Positions 7,262 through 15,444 are shown, numbered from the stretch's first letter. The stretch is 23,639 bases of DNA from Bilamarchaeum sp050303335 (GCA_050303335.1 JBNLBN010000022.1:1-23639), one strand, 5' to 3'. A program made the numbers and translations. Notes: generated by a model from the letters alone, not told the origin.

Positions 7262-8227
7262 ATGCACAAAATGTCGAACCTGGAATACTCATACATCATC
7301 AACGAGCTTTCCCATCTTGCCGGGAAGCACCTTTCCAGGATAAGGAAGATAAGGGACGGCCTCTACAGGATGAAGATCGGATCAACAGAGATAATCTGCG
7401 AGCCTGGTGTGAGAATCCATGCGACAAGCATAATTGAGGAAACGATTCCAAACGACAAGTTCGCGGACAAGGTGGAAAAAGAGCTGGACAATGCAAAGCT
7501 CATTTCAATCGAGCAGATAAACAACGACCGGATAATCGCGTTCAACTTCAACTCCGGAAGGCTGATCTTCGAGATGTTTGCAAAGGGAAATGCAGTGCTG
7601 GTCAAAGACGGGGTAATTGCCTCGGCAATGAACTACGAGTCATGGTCCAGCAGGGAAATCAAGGCCGGATCAGTCTACAAGCCCCCTGACCAGAAGCCTG
7701 AATCAGTAATCGGGCCTTCGGAAAAATACATCATCGTTACCCTCATGAAGCTTCCATACGGCAAGGAATATTCCCTCGAGGTCCTCCAGAGGCTCGCAAT
7801 TGACGAGAAGACGCCGACAAACAGCCTGAGTGCGAACAAGATCAAGGCCATAGAAGATGAATTCGAGAAATTGAAAAAAGGCGCAACGCCCTATCTGTTC
7901 TATCATGAACTTCCTGTTGATTATGCCCTTTGCAGGCTTTCAAAATACTCAGACTACGATGCAAAGGAATGCAGGAGCCTCAGCGAAGCAGCAGACGAAT
8001 ACTATTCCAATTTCGAGGAGCCGGACGAGAATCTTATGAAACTCCAGAAGAGGCTCGAGAAGCAGGAGGAGCGCCTCGCCTCCCTAATAGCTGAAGAAAA
8101 AAAATACAAGGAAATGGCAGAGCGAATCTATGAGAACTATGAACTTATAGAGTCGAAAATCCAGCTTGCAAAAGAAGGTAAAATTGATTCAGACAAGAAA
8201 GAAAAAACAATAGACCTAGAAATCTGA
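7262..8227 (+). CDS. NFACT/RqcH-like ribosome quality control protein, N-terminal half only
   Basis: The 321-residue protein matches the NFACT-N domain of RqcH/Rqc2/FbpA proteins: N-terminal helices around LEYSYIINELSHLAGKHLSRIRKI, a core with FNFNSGRLIFEMFAKGNAVLVKDG, then SREIKAGSVYKPPD. Residues about 255-310 form the start of the charged coiled coil. The protein then stops, without the second coiled-coil arm or the NFACT-R domain (DUF814). Full-length archaeal homologues are about 600-670 residues. Rqc2/RqcH binds stalled large ribosomal subunits and tRNA. The gene may be a natural split whose partner is elsewhere; none is in the window. ATG 7262 fits the TATA spacing; an ATG at 7271 is an alternative. 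The 3' end overlaps the convergent ACT gene by 12 bp. Confidence 0.85.
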   Translation: MHKMSNLEYSYIINELSHLAGKHLSRIRKIRDGLYRMKIGSTEIICEPGVRIHATSIIEETIPNDKFADKVEKELDNAKLISIEQINNDRIIAFNFNSGRLIFEMFAKGNAVLVKDGVIASAMNYESWSSREIKAGSVYKPPDQKPESVIGPSEKYIIVTLMKLPYGKEYSLEVLQRLAIDEKTPTNSLSANKIKAIEDEFEKLKKGATPYLFYHELPVDYALCRLSKYSDYDAKECRSLSEAADEYYSNFEEPDENLMKLQKRLEKQEERLASLIAEEKKYKEMAERIYENYELIESKIQLAKEGKIDSDKKEKTIDLEI

Positions 8228-8614
8228 ATCATGGGTTATCAGGAACTGTGCAAGGATTTCATTGGCCTTCTTCTTCTTGTCGACTTCCATCGAATAAACC
8301 TGAAACTCGTCGTCCTCGCAAAGGAGCTTCTTATCGGTTGCCTTGACGCCCTTCTTCTTTATCTCTTCGAATATGCCATCGGCATTCTCCTTTCTTATCC
8401 TGATCACTACGGGTGCAGTTTCCACCTTATATCCTGCCGCTTCAAGGGTTTCCTTGGCTTTCTTGGGGTCCCTTACGCCCAGGTTTATCACTGCATTTGC
8501 AGAAATTACATCAACATTCACGCTTTCAATGTTGATCTTTGTCTTTGCAAGGACATACGAAATGTCTGCCAGGAGGCCTACCTTATCCTCCGCTACTACT
8601 GTTATTGATTTCAC
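8216..8614 (-). CDS. Double ACT-domain regulatory protein
   Basis: The 132-residue protein opens with a classic ACT domain (KSITVVAEDKVGLLADISYVLAKTKINI), in which the E-D-K-x-G-L-L turn is the usual ligand-binding interface. A second, weaker ACT-like half spans about residues 68-132 (VVIRIRKENADGIFEEIKKKG). Stand-alone ACT proteins in archaea usually sense amino acids or other small ligands, but no target can be named. The start is a GTG at 8614, two bases after the TAA of DUF424, so the two genes are cotranscribed. The C-terminus overlaps the convergent NFACT gene by 12 bp. Confidence 0.85.
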   Translation of the reverse strand: MKSITVVAEDKVGLLADISYVLAKTKINIESVNVDVISANAVINLGVRDPKKAKETLEAAGYKVETAPVVIRIRKENADGIFEEIKKKGVKATDKKLLCEDDEFQVYSMEVDKKKKANEILAQFLITHDSDF

Positions 8615-8616
8615 GC

Positions 8617-8913
8617 TTACACCTTGTATATTTGTACATATGGAATGTCATTTATCCTCAATACCTGATTTCCCGATGCAATCCCCAGCTCAACTGCTAT
8701 TCCGACCGCCTTTTTTCCGACGATGTTTGCCGAATGGAATTCACCAAGCGCCTTCCTAATTCCCTCCTCATTGGAGATCTCTCCAACATAGAAGCCCCTG
8801 AACCTGTCAAGGTCAAGATATCTGTTCTCATCCTCAAGAACCTGGCCGATCAATTCCTTATCGCACACGGCAACTATCCTGCCTGTGGGATTTTCATGGA
8901 TTTTCAAATACAT
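8617..8913 (-). CDS. DUF424 family archaeal protein
   Basis: The product is 98 residues from the ATG at 8913; an upstream in-frame TTG at 8922 is less likely. The pattern MYLKIHENPTGRIVAVCDKELIG, then a FYVGEISNEEGIRKAL segment, and a final hydrophobic stretch with ANIVGKKAVGIAVELGI is the DUF424 signature as I know it, a conserved archaeal family of unproven function. The single conserved Cys at residue 17 is retained. It is followed two bases later by the ACT-domain gene. Confidence 0.82.
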   Translation of the reverse strand: MYLKIHENPTGRIVAVCDKELIGQVLEDENRYLDLDRFRGFYVGEISNEEGIRKALGEFHSANIVGKKAVGIAVELGIASGNQVLRINDIPYVQIYKV

Positions 8914-8984
8914 TGGTATCAATAATATTCAAATAACTATGTAAAATGTGCAGTTTGGCAAAAAAAGTTATAGAAAAAATATGT

Positions 8985-9614
8985 TCATGATATAAGTCCT
9001 GCAGCAGAGTTCAGGCTGATCATTGTAAACATGGATATGATCACGAAGAAAAGCAGGACATTTGCGATCCTTGCAAGGGATATCAGATCCTGGATGGACT
9101 GCTTGGTTTCTGCCAGAGCAAGCCGCTGTTGCGTAATGCTCATTTTTACGCTGTCGATCGATTCGGAAATGTCATCGAAATTCCCCGCCTGTTCCCCGAA
9201 ATCCGCGTTATCGAGGTTTTCTGCCGCATCAAGCATCGAATACCCCGCGCTTCCGAGCTGGTCTGCCTCCTCACCAAGGCTTATACCGAGAAAACTCACC
9301 GCCCCGAGGGTGCTGCTCATTCCCACCAGCGCAGTTCCGGTAGAATGAAGCCCGCTGCTAATTGGATCAACAGAAGCCTCCAGAGCCTCAAGTGTGCTGA
9401 GCGTGGAATTGAGCTCCATCTTCACCTGTTCAAGCGTGTTCTCGAACTCGAAGAGGGTCCCTTGCGCCTTCTCGATGTTGGAAACGGCAGTTTTTTCCAG
9501 CTTGTCAATCGCATCATTGATCATGAAAGTGAACACAAGAAGTATCAATGACCCGACAACTGCGATCCCCAGAGAAAGCCCTCTGAGGATTTTTTTGATG
9601 TCTTCCTTTTCCAT
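8985..9614 (-). CDS. Membrane-anchored coiled-coil protein with TM helices at both ends
   Basis: The 209-residue protein has a hydrophobic helix at residues about 11-31 and another at about 183-205. Between them lies a long Ala/Ser/Glu/Leu-rich helical region with few Pro and many heptad-like stretches (for example IEKAQGTLFEFENTLEQVKMEL). The likely topology is a hairpin with a large extracytoplasmic coiled-coil loop, somewhat like the sensor parts of chemoreceptors or phage-infection-type proteins. I do not recognise a family, and no enzymatic motif is visible. It is transcribed divergently from the phosphoglycerate mutase gene across a 50-bp gap. Confidence 0.75.
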   Translation of the reverse strand: MEKEDIKKILRGLSLGIAVVGSLILLVFTFMINDAIDKLEKTAVSNIEKAQGTLFEFENTLEQVKMELNSTLSTLEALEASVDPISSGLHSTGTALVGMSSTLGAVSFLGISLGEEADQLGSAGYSMLDAAENLDNADFGEQAGNFDDISESIDSVKMSITQQRLALAETKQSIQDLISLARIANVLLFFVIISMFTMISLNSAAGLIS

Positions 9615-9634
9615 ATATAGAACTTAACGCGGGG

Positions 9635-9646
9635 CTTTTAATATTT
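9635..9646. promoter_or_regulatory. Shared A/T box between the coiled-coil gene and gpmA (divergent promoter)
   Basis: The 50-bp gap between ATG 9614 (minus) and ATG 9665 (plus) has a single central A/T box (CTTTTAATATTT). Its centre near 9640 is about 25-26 bp from both start codons, as expected for TATA boxes of leaderless archaeal transcripts. A GCGGGGC block sits beside it. Confidence 0.55.
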
Positions 9647-9664
9647 GCCTAAAAAGAAATTGTC

Positions 9665-10411
9665 ATGTTCAAAATCGTCTTATTACGTCATGGTGAGAGC
9701 ACCTGGAACAAGGAAAACAGGTTCACCGGATGGACCGATGTCGATCTTACCGAACTCGGAATCAACGAATCAATTGAGGCGGGAAGAATCCTCAGGAAAG
9801 AGGGCTACAGGTTCGACCTTGCCTACACCTCCTTCCTGAAACGGGGAATCCGGACGCTCTGGTATGTACTCGATGAGATGGACCTAATGTGGATACCTGT
9901 CCGGAAATCATGGCGCCTGAATGAGAGGCATTATGGAGCGCTCCAGGGACTCAACAAGAGCGAGACCGCGCAAAAGGAAGGCGAGGAACAGGTGCTGCTC
10001 TGGAGAAGAAGCTACGATGTCCGGCCGCCTGCCCTGAAACTTAGCGATCCCAGGTACCCGGGAAAGGATCCCCGCTACAAGGGCCTGAAGAAGGAGGACG
10101 TTCCCAGGACGGAATGCCTGAAGGATACGGTAAACCGCTTCCTCCCGTACTGGAAGAAGACGATCGCACCCCAGGTCAGGAAGGGGAGGAAAATCATAAT
10201 CTCTGCGCACGGGAATTCCCTCAGGGCCCTGGTCAAGTACCTTGACAAGGTTCCGGAAGACGAGATAGTCAGGCTGAATATCCCTACCGGGGTGCCGCTG
10301 GTATATGAACTGGATAAGGACCTCAAGCCTTTGAGGCACTATTATCTCGGGGACCAGGAAAAGATAAGAAGGAAGATGAAATCCGTTGCAGACCAGGGAA
10401 AGAAGAAATGA
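9665..10411 (+). CDS. gpmA: 2,3-bisphosphoglycerate-dependent phosphoglycerate mutase
   Basis: The 248-residue protein has every hallmark of dPGM. RHGES at residues 8-12 carries the phosphorylated His9. NRFTGWTDVDLTELG follows at about 18-32. NERHYGALQG at 86-95 includes the general acid/base Glu87. SAHGNSLRAL at 180-189 provides the second catalytic His182. Length matches the family (about 250). The enzyme interconverts 3- and 2-phosphoglycerate in glycolysis or gluconeogenesis. Most archaea use the unrelated cofactor-independent enzyme (ApgM), so this gene was probably gained from bacteria. The Lys-rich tail fits the bacterial form. Confidence 0.95.
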   Translation: MFKIVLLRHGESTWNKENRFTGWTDVDLTELGINESIEAGRILRKEGYRFDLAYTSFLKRGIRTLWYVLDEMDLMWIPVRKSWRLNERHYGALQGLNKSETAQKEGEEQVLLWRRSYDVRPPALKLSDPRYPGKDPRYKGLKKEDVPRTECLKDTVNRFLPYWKKTIAPQVRKGRKIIISAHGNSLRALVKYLDKVPEDEIVRLNIPTGVPLVYELDKDLKPLRHYYLGDQEKIRRKMKSVADQGKKK

Positions 10412-10419
10412 TTAAATTA
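10409..10419 (+). promoter_or_regulatory. TATA-like box for the Lys-rich protein gene
   Basis: TGATTAAATTA overlaps the stop codon of gpmA and lies about 25-28 bp upstream of the ATG at 10442, which has no Shine-Dalgarno. This suggests a leaderless transcript separate from gpmA. Confidence 0.4.
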
Positions 10420-10441
10420 GGGAACATCCAATTATCCTGAT

Positions 10442-12106
10442 ATGAGGTTGAGTGGTGCACAGTTTGATCCATCCAGGGGCAAGCCGCGGATGAATTACCG
10501 TCCCGCATTCGACCAGATCATGGGATTTTCGAACAGGACCCTTGAATCAAACCTCGCAAATTCAGGCGCTCCCCCGAAACTTGTAGACGCCATGAAAAAC
10601 CTTCTTGAGGTCTCTAAGAGAAAAGGTGTGCAGGATGATGCACTCAATCTTCTCAGGACCTATTCGTCAGAGATCAAAAACGACATCACCCTGCTTACGA
10701 TAAAAAGGCTTGCAAAGATGATCGAGACAGCAAACCACAGCGATCTCCCAAAGCTGCTTGGCGACTGCAGGGAAACAATGAGGTCCAATCCCTCGATTGC
10801 AGATACTGTTCCTGCACTTCTTACAAACATGTATACGAAGTTCGGACCTGACTACGAAAAGCTGGACCATAACCAGCTGAATAGGATGGTCAGGAAAAGC
10901 AGGACCAGGAGCAAGACCACATGTCCCAAGGACATGACGGCATCAATGAATCTTCTTATTGCGACCGGCAAGTTCAATGACATCCCTGCAATCACTCCCC
11001 ACAGCAGCCCGATCCAGAACCTGACCCTGCCAACCGTTCCAGCAACAGTGCAGAATCCTGCCAAGCAGCCGGATTACCATGCTCCCGAGGATGTCAATTC
11101 ACAGGATGCCCGCCTGGTGCTAAATAAGGCGACTGAGAAGTTCGAATCGAATTTCGTCAAGCACTTTACGCCCAAGGTGCAGGCTGTCCAGGAAGAGCGC
11201 AGGGAGGATCCAAAGCCTGTCGAGATACGCGTTGAAAATCCGAAAACCAGCAACCCGAAGGTTCAGAATCCGAATGTGCAGGAATTGAAGCTGCAGAGCA
11301 TTACAATCCAAAGGGAGGTCAAGGCCAGGGAATTCAGGGCCCCTGAACCCGAGGCAAAAAAAGTTCCGCTGATACCAAGACATAACGGCCATGCCAACGG
11401 GCAGATTGCCAGGCCGCCCGAAAAGCGCGAAGTCAAGCAGCTCAATAAGGACGAACTCAAAGTCATAGTCAGGACCGCATTGAAAATGCCGGACAAAAAA
11501 GCGGACCAGCAGCCCCAGCCTGCAATGAAGCCCGCGCTCCAGGCAAGGAAGCCGGATATACCGCTGGACAAACAGATAGCACGGCGTCCTGATCCCCAGA
11601 AGAAAATGCCCTCTCCTATCCAGGAGAATAAGCCGCGGGAAGAAAAAAAACAAATCCACCACAGGGCCAGGCCAACTGCCAGGCAGCCTGCAATCCAGCC
11701 AAAAAAAGAGATGAAGAGGCCCAAAAGCAAGGTAAAGAAAGTGCTGGAACTGGTTAAGGAAGTCCGCAAGAGGATCAATGACAAGAAGGAGTTGCTCAAG
11801 AAGAATGAGCTCGCGAAGAAGAAAAAAGCCAAGCTGGACAAAGAAAAGAAACTGCAGGAAAAAAAGAAGGAAAAACTGAAGAAGGAAAAGCTTGCGCAGA
11901 AAAAAGAGAAGCAAAAGAAAGAAAAACTCAAGCAAGAGAAGGCCAAAACGAAGGAAGAAAAGAAACTTCCCCTTCCGAAGGGTAAGAAATCAAAGAAGAA
12001 AAAATCAAAGATCGCGCCCGAACTTATAGGGATCTTCAAGAGCTCGAGGAAAAAAAGCTATGCAATCATCCAGAAGCCTGGAACCAAGAGGATGACCCGA
12101 AAGTAG
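10442..12106 (+). CDS. Large unrecognised protein: helical N-domain, disordered middle, Lys-rich coiled tail
   Basis: The 554-residue protein has three parts. Residues about 15-180 are predicted mostly helical and globular, with several Leu-rich amphipathic stretches (APPKLVDAMKNLLEVS, TLLTIKRLAKMIETA) that could be short HEAT-like or armadillo-like repeats. Residues about 185-400 are rich in Pro, Gln, Asn and Lys, low in complexity and likely disordered. Residues about 420-535 are extremely Lys/Glu-rich, with repeated KKEKLKKEK-like units forming a single helix or coiled coil, and the end (KGKKSKKKKSK) is strongly basic. The basic tail suggests nucleic-acid or membrane binding, but no family is recognised. 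The tail cannot be used for homology because of its bias. Confidence 0.8.
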   Translation: MRLSGAQFDPSRGKPRMNYRPAFDQIMGFSNRTLESNLANSGAPPKLVDAMKNLLEVSKRKGVQDDALNLLRTYSSEIKNDITLLTIKRLAKMIETANHSDLPKLLGDCRETMRSNPSIADTVPALLTNMYTKFGPDYEKLDHNQLNRMVRKSRTRSKTTCPKDMTASMNLLIATGKFNDIPAITPHSSPIQNLTLPTVPATVQNPAKQPDYHAPEDVNSQDARLVLNKATEKFESNFVKHFTPKVQAVQEERREDPKPVEIRVENPKTSNPKVQNPNVQELKLQSITIQREVKAREFRAPEPEAKKVPLIPRHNGHANGQIARPPEKREVKQLNKDELKVIVRTALKMPDKKADQQPQPAMKPALQARKPDIPLDKQIARRPDPQKKMPSPIQENKPREEKKQIHHRARPTARQPAIQPKKEMKRPKSKVKKVLELVKEVRKRINDKKELLKKNELAKKKKAKLDKEKKLQEKKKEKLKKEKLAQKKEKQKKEKLKQEKAKTKEEKKLPLPKGKKSKKKKSKIAPELIGIFKSSRKKSYAIIQKPGTKRMTRK

Positions 12107-12129
12107 TGTCTGTTTACGGTAATCACTGA

Positions 12130-12140
12130 TTTTATAAAAC
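12130..12140 (+). promoter_or_regulatory. TATA box for the 209-residue protein gene
   Basis: TTTTATAAAAC is a good archaeal TATA match placed about 35 bp upstream of ATG 12171. That would give a leader of about 10 nt containing the GGAGA Shine-Dalgarno at 12161-12165. Confidence 0.55.
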
Positions 12141-12170
12141 TAATGCCCCAAAGTCTAATCGGAGATACGC

Positions 12171-12800
12171 ATGCTGAAGGCAGAGAGGATACGGGGTCCG
12201 GATCTTGAAAGGTTCGGAAATACGAAACTTCCCTTTAAAGAGGCTATCAGGGCAGTCGATAGCTGCAAGAGGGTCATTGCATCAAACAAGAGGCTCAGCA
12301 GGGCCCTTAATTCCAACGAGTGGAGCAGGATAAAGGACGCCTTCCCATGCTGGAGCGGAACCATGGTGGCATATGAGGAGCCGGACAAGGGATTCGGGAG
12401 CATCGTCTCATTCCAGGATCCGGAAAACGGTATCCGCTGGATATTCCCGGTGCCTGCAGAGTTTGCCGGCGAAAAGAATGCCGCGCTTGCAGTTGACCAT
12501 CCTGATTTTTCCCTTCTCCAAGATGGTAAAGACATGATAATAGAGTGCGAATCCCCGGATCTGATAAAGGGTTTCCCTTCACGATCCCGTCTGTGGCATT
12601 TGGGGGACAACATACATGACATCCCCCAGGGCGCCGGATCGAATATCAGTCTATACGGAAATAAAAGGACGCTTTGGAGGACAGGCAGAAGGGTCTGTCC
12701 TGCGATAAGAAACAGTCGCTACGGGCCCGGCCATGAAAGCTTCAACATCATCCTCACGGGTTCCCTGGCAGTCGATCTCGGAATAATAGTGGAAAGATAG
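12171..12800 (+). CDS. Unrecognised 209-residue soluble protein
   Basis: The ATG is preceded by GGAGA at a spacing of 5 nt and a TATA box further up, so the start is well supported. The N-terminal 60 residues are basic and helical (FKEAIRAVDSCKRVIASNKRL). The middle has beta-like strands (SGTMVAYEEPD, GIRWIFPVPAEF), and the C-terminal third is rich in Gly, Arg and Asn, ending in a hydrophobic strand (IILTGSLAVDLGIIVE). There is no signal peptide or membrane helix. No family or catalytic motif is recognised. It sits between two other unassigned genes of the same orientation. Confidence 0.72.
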   Translation: MLKAERIRGPDLERFGNTKLPFKEAIRAVDSCKRVIASNKRLSRALNSNEWSRIKDAFPCWSGTMVAYEEPDKGFGSIVSFQDPENGIRWIFPVPAEFAGEKNAALAVDHPDFSLLQDGKDMIIECESPDLIKGFPSRSRLWHLGDNIHDIPQGAGSNISLYGNKRTLWRTGRRVCPAIRNSRYGPGHESFNIILTGSLAVDLGIIVER

Positions 12801-12917
12801 TTTCACTCAAGACCACCTGTCAAAACATTTATTAATCTCTGCTGGATATAGAGGTTGACCAGGCATCCGGAAAATTCTGGATTCCTTTGTCACAGGCAGT
12901 CAAGCAGGTGGACAAGA

Positions 12918-13982
12918 ATGGGCGCAAAACCCCTCAAGGGAATGATAGCTCCTGAACGCCAGTCAGGAATCTTTCCGCGACCGATCAGGCCGATCCATCC
13001 TCTTATTTCTGATTCTTCCGATTTCCTGACCATAGCAAGGAATTTTTTCGATGAAAAAAAATACGACCAGGCAGAATCCTTCCTGAAAAGACAGCTGGCT
13101 GAAGACCCGTTCAACACTGAGGCAGCAGCACTCCTGATAAGGACGTATTCAAGGACCGGGAAAACTTTCGAGGCAAAATCACTGTTCCAGAATAGCATGG
13201 TGTTTGCCGAGGGTGCAGTTTATACGGCGTATATAGATTTCTGCTGCCACCACAAAAGACCTTATGATGCATACAATTACGAGGGAGTAGAAATTCTTGA
13301 AGAGGCCAGAAGCAAAGGCGCAGCAACACCGGAAGCCTTTGCACTGCTTATAGATTACTTCGGTTCAAACGGCAAGGGCACGATATCACAGCAGCTTTAT
13401 GACAATTCGGACGGATATAGGGATGCAGGAGTATATTGCGCCTACATATCATCCTGCTGCATGTTAAGGGAACCATGGAAAGCAGAGTGGGCTCTGGACC
13501 GCGCCCAGAACGAGGGAATCCTATCCCCCAAAATGTTCAAGAACCTGGTGAAGCACTATTCCGATTACAAGAGGGCCGGTGATGCCAGAAGGATATTCGA
13601 CTGGGCCATCGCTAGGGACCAGGTGGATACCGAGCTCTGCAGCATGATGATGCGCGGCTATCTTTACGGAGAATCCAATGTCCACGGGGCAAGGGAAATA
13701 TTCGACATCGCGCTTCAAAGGGGCAACGCATCGCAGCACCTGTGCATGCTTCTTGCAACAGGCTATATTGATTCGCACATGCATGAATCTGCTGAAGAGA
13801 TCTTCAACATCGCGCAAAATTCAGGGATGGCAGACAGCGACCTTGCAATCCTCGTGATGCGCAGCTATACCTGTTCAGGAAAAAAGCAGCAGGCACTGGA
13901 TTTCTTCAATGCAAATATTGAATACCTCGCACTAGAGCTTGAGGCGCAGTGGTACCATTCCCTTGCAACGAAAACTAGATAA
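12918..13982 (+). CDS. TPR/PPR-like solenoid protein with about nine 34-residue repeats
   Basis: I place the start at ATG 12918, because AGGTGG lies just upstream; an in-frame TTG at 12855 is the alternative. The 354-residue protein is a run of helix-turn-helix repeats. A recurrent A-x-x-[IL]-[FL] motif has its small residue near positions 52, 86, 123, 156, 189, 223, 258, 292 and 326, giving spacings of 33-37. The best units are DARRIFDWAIARDQVD, GAREIFDIALQRGNA and SAEEIFNIAQNSGMA, each followed by a second helix ending in G-Y or S-Y. The spacing lies between TPR (34) and PPR (35), and the A-x-x-IF-D pattern with G-Y/S-Y loops recalls PPR and Sel1-like helices. TPR would imply protein binding and PPR would imply RNA binding; the sequence alone does not decide. 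Confidence 0.8.
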   Translation: MGAKPLKGMIAPERQSGIFPRPIRPIHPLISDSSDFLTIARNFFDEKKYDQAESFLKRQLAEDPFNTEAAALLIRTYSRTGKTFEAKSLFQNSMVFAEGAVYTAYIDFCCHHKRPYDAYNYEGVEILEEARSKGAATPEAFALLIDYFGSNGKGTISQQLYDNSDGYRDAGVYCAYISSCCMLREPWKAEWALDRAQNEGILSPKMFKNLVKHYSDYKRAGDARRIFDWAIARDQVDTELCSMMMRGYLYGESNVHGAREIFDIALQRGNASQHLCMLLATGYIDSHMHESAEEIFNIAQNSGMADSDLAILVMRSYTCSGKKQQALDFFNANIEYLALELEAQWYHSLATKTR

Positions 13983-13983
13983 C

Positions 13984-15384
13984 CTACACCTGCTTACCTT
14001 CTTTTACTGCCTTCACGAAGGCAAATGCATCCTCTGTTTTTCCCTCACTGATGGCCTGGAATACGCCCTTAAACCTGTCATTAAAATCTTTCAAAGGACT
14101 GTCTCGCGAGTTGTGAAGGTCCAGAAATCTTGCCCTCCCCTCGTGTCCGGTTGCAACGGATTTTATTCCATTCATCTCCGGAAGGAATACCCATCTTCCT
14201 TCACCTTTCATTTCCTTGGTATCGATTGCAAACCTGTCCATGCTCGTCTGGAAATTATATTCTACAACCGGGGTGGTTATCCATCTCGAATTCCTGTCCA
14301 GCATGACCCCTCTTGAAGGAGATCCGACCGAATTCAATCCTTCGGCACGGGCATCTTCAACATACTGGACGAACATCCCGTATTTCGTCAATGCAATTCC
14401 ATATCTGAAATTATCGTTGCGGGAATTAACCAGCAAGTTTAATCTTTCTCCATAAAGCCCTTCATTTGGTTTTCCGGAAATCCAAAAATCCTGGATTTTC
14501 GAAAGGTCGGGTCTGTTTTCCGGTTTATACATATCCAGGTTTTGAGCGCCTTGGCTCATCTGCTGCTGGACTGATCTTTCATTATTTACTATCATATAAT
14601 CTTTGGCTCCTGCCAAATATTCCCCGTCTCTTTCCCGATCTGAACTTAAGCCGAAAATTTCAAGACTCGCCTGGGGATAATGATTCACCTCTCCGGAATG
14701 CAGTATCCCATCCAGCCTTTTCTGGATCGCCGATCCGAATGCCAGGAAATCCTCATCATGTCCCTTGTAATAATACCTGCCCCGGGTATTCGGATGTATG
14801 GTCGAAGTCATTCCTACGAACCTTCTCCAGATTCCCTGCGACTCGGACTGATAGGCCATTACAAACTTGGTTTTTTTCCCTTCTTTCTGGATGTAGACCG
14901 GAATGGAACAGTACTTCCCCAATTTCATCGGGGATCCGAAAACTGCTGAAATACCGTGTCCCAGCACCAGGGGCTCACCCACAGGTTTGAGCTCTCCCCT
15001 TCCCCGTCCGATCAACGAATGAAAATGCATCTGGAATTCGGCTTCAACACCTTGAAGGTACTGTTCGCGTGGATATGAAAATGGCAGTGCACAAACATTG
15101 GAAAAGAATCTTTCCTCCGCATTCATTATCCTTGCCATCTTTGGTGGATCAGGGTTCTCAATTCGATGCACCGGCATTTCCGGCTGAAGCTGTCTTTCGA
15201 TGCCATCGGCAACATCAAGGCAGGAAACAACAGAATCCCTTGCACCGCCTATTGCTTCATCCAGGTTCTCCGGCATCTCCTGCGGGGGCCTTATCGGCGG
15301 TCCCTGCTGGACATGCACACCTTCAGTTTCTGCTACTTCACTTCTGGATCTTTTCCTGCATTCCATCCTCCCGGGTCCACACAT
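13984..15384 (-). CDS. Unrecognised 466-residue protein
   Basis: The ATG at 15384 has a TATA box (15434-15444) about 55 bp upstream; ATG 15366, directly after a GGGAGG, is an alternative start. Residues 1-80 are Pro/Arg/Glu-rich and probably disordered. Residues about 85-210 look globular and alpha/beta (RFFSNVCALPFSYPREQYLQ, then IPVYIQKEGKKTKFVMAYQS). Residues about 290-430 contain further beta strands (FRYGIALTKYGMFVQYVEDA, RWITTPVVEYNF). The C-terminal 40 residues are helical. There is no signal peptide, membrane helix or recognised motif. It ends 1 bp from the convergent solenoid gene. With the three genes before it, it forms a block of lineage-specific genes. Confidence 0.75.
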   Translation of the reverse strand: MCGPGRMECRKRSRSEVAETEGVHVQQGPPIRPPQEMPENLDEAIGGARDSVVSCLDVADGIERQLQPEMPVHRIENPDPPKMARIMNAEERFFSNVCALPFSYPREQYLQGVEAEFQMHFHSLIGRGRGELKPVGEPLVLGHGISAVFGSPMKLGKYCSIPVYIQKEGKKTKFVMAYQSESQGIWRRFVGMTSTIHPNTRGRYYYKGHDEDFLAFGSAIQKRLDGILHSGEVNHYPQASLEIFGLSSDRERDGEYLAGAKDYMIVNNERSVQQQMSQGAQNLDMYKPENRPDLSKIQDFWISGKPNEGLYGERLNLLVNSRNDNFRYGIALTKYGMFVQYVEDARAEGLNSVGSPSRGVMLDRNSRWITTPVVEYNFQTSMDRFAIDTKEMKGEGRWVFLPEMNGIKSVATGHEGRARFLDLHNSRDSPLKDFNDRFKGVFQAISEGKTEDAFAFVKAVKEGKQV

Positions 15385-15433
15385 GGCCCTAATGCCGAAG
15401 GCAGCAATAAAAACGCGCTCCCAAAATTAGAAA

Positions 15434-15444
15434 CTTTATATATT
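15434..15444 (-). promoter_or_regulatory. TATA box for the 466-residue protein gene
   Basis: The minus strand reads AATATATAAAG, a near-perfect archaeal TATA box. It predicts a transcript start near 15410-15414 and a leader of about 25-30 nt before ATG 15384. The interval 15385-15477 contains no gene on either strand that I can support. Confidence 0.6.

Noticed and set aside
11263..12039. 258-residue minus-strand frame rich in Phe, Ser and Leu opposite the Lys-rich gene
   Set aside because: It is the complement of repeated AAG/AAA/GAA codons (read as CTT/TTT/TTC). The sense strand has the better start and TATA spacing, and the antisense product is pure bias. The overlapping frame at 11120-11935 is rejected for the same reason.
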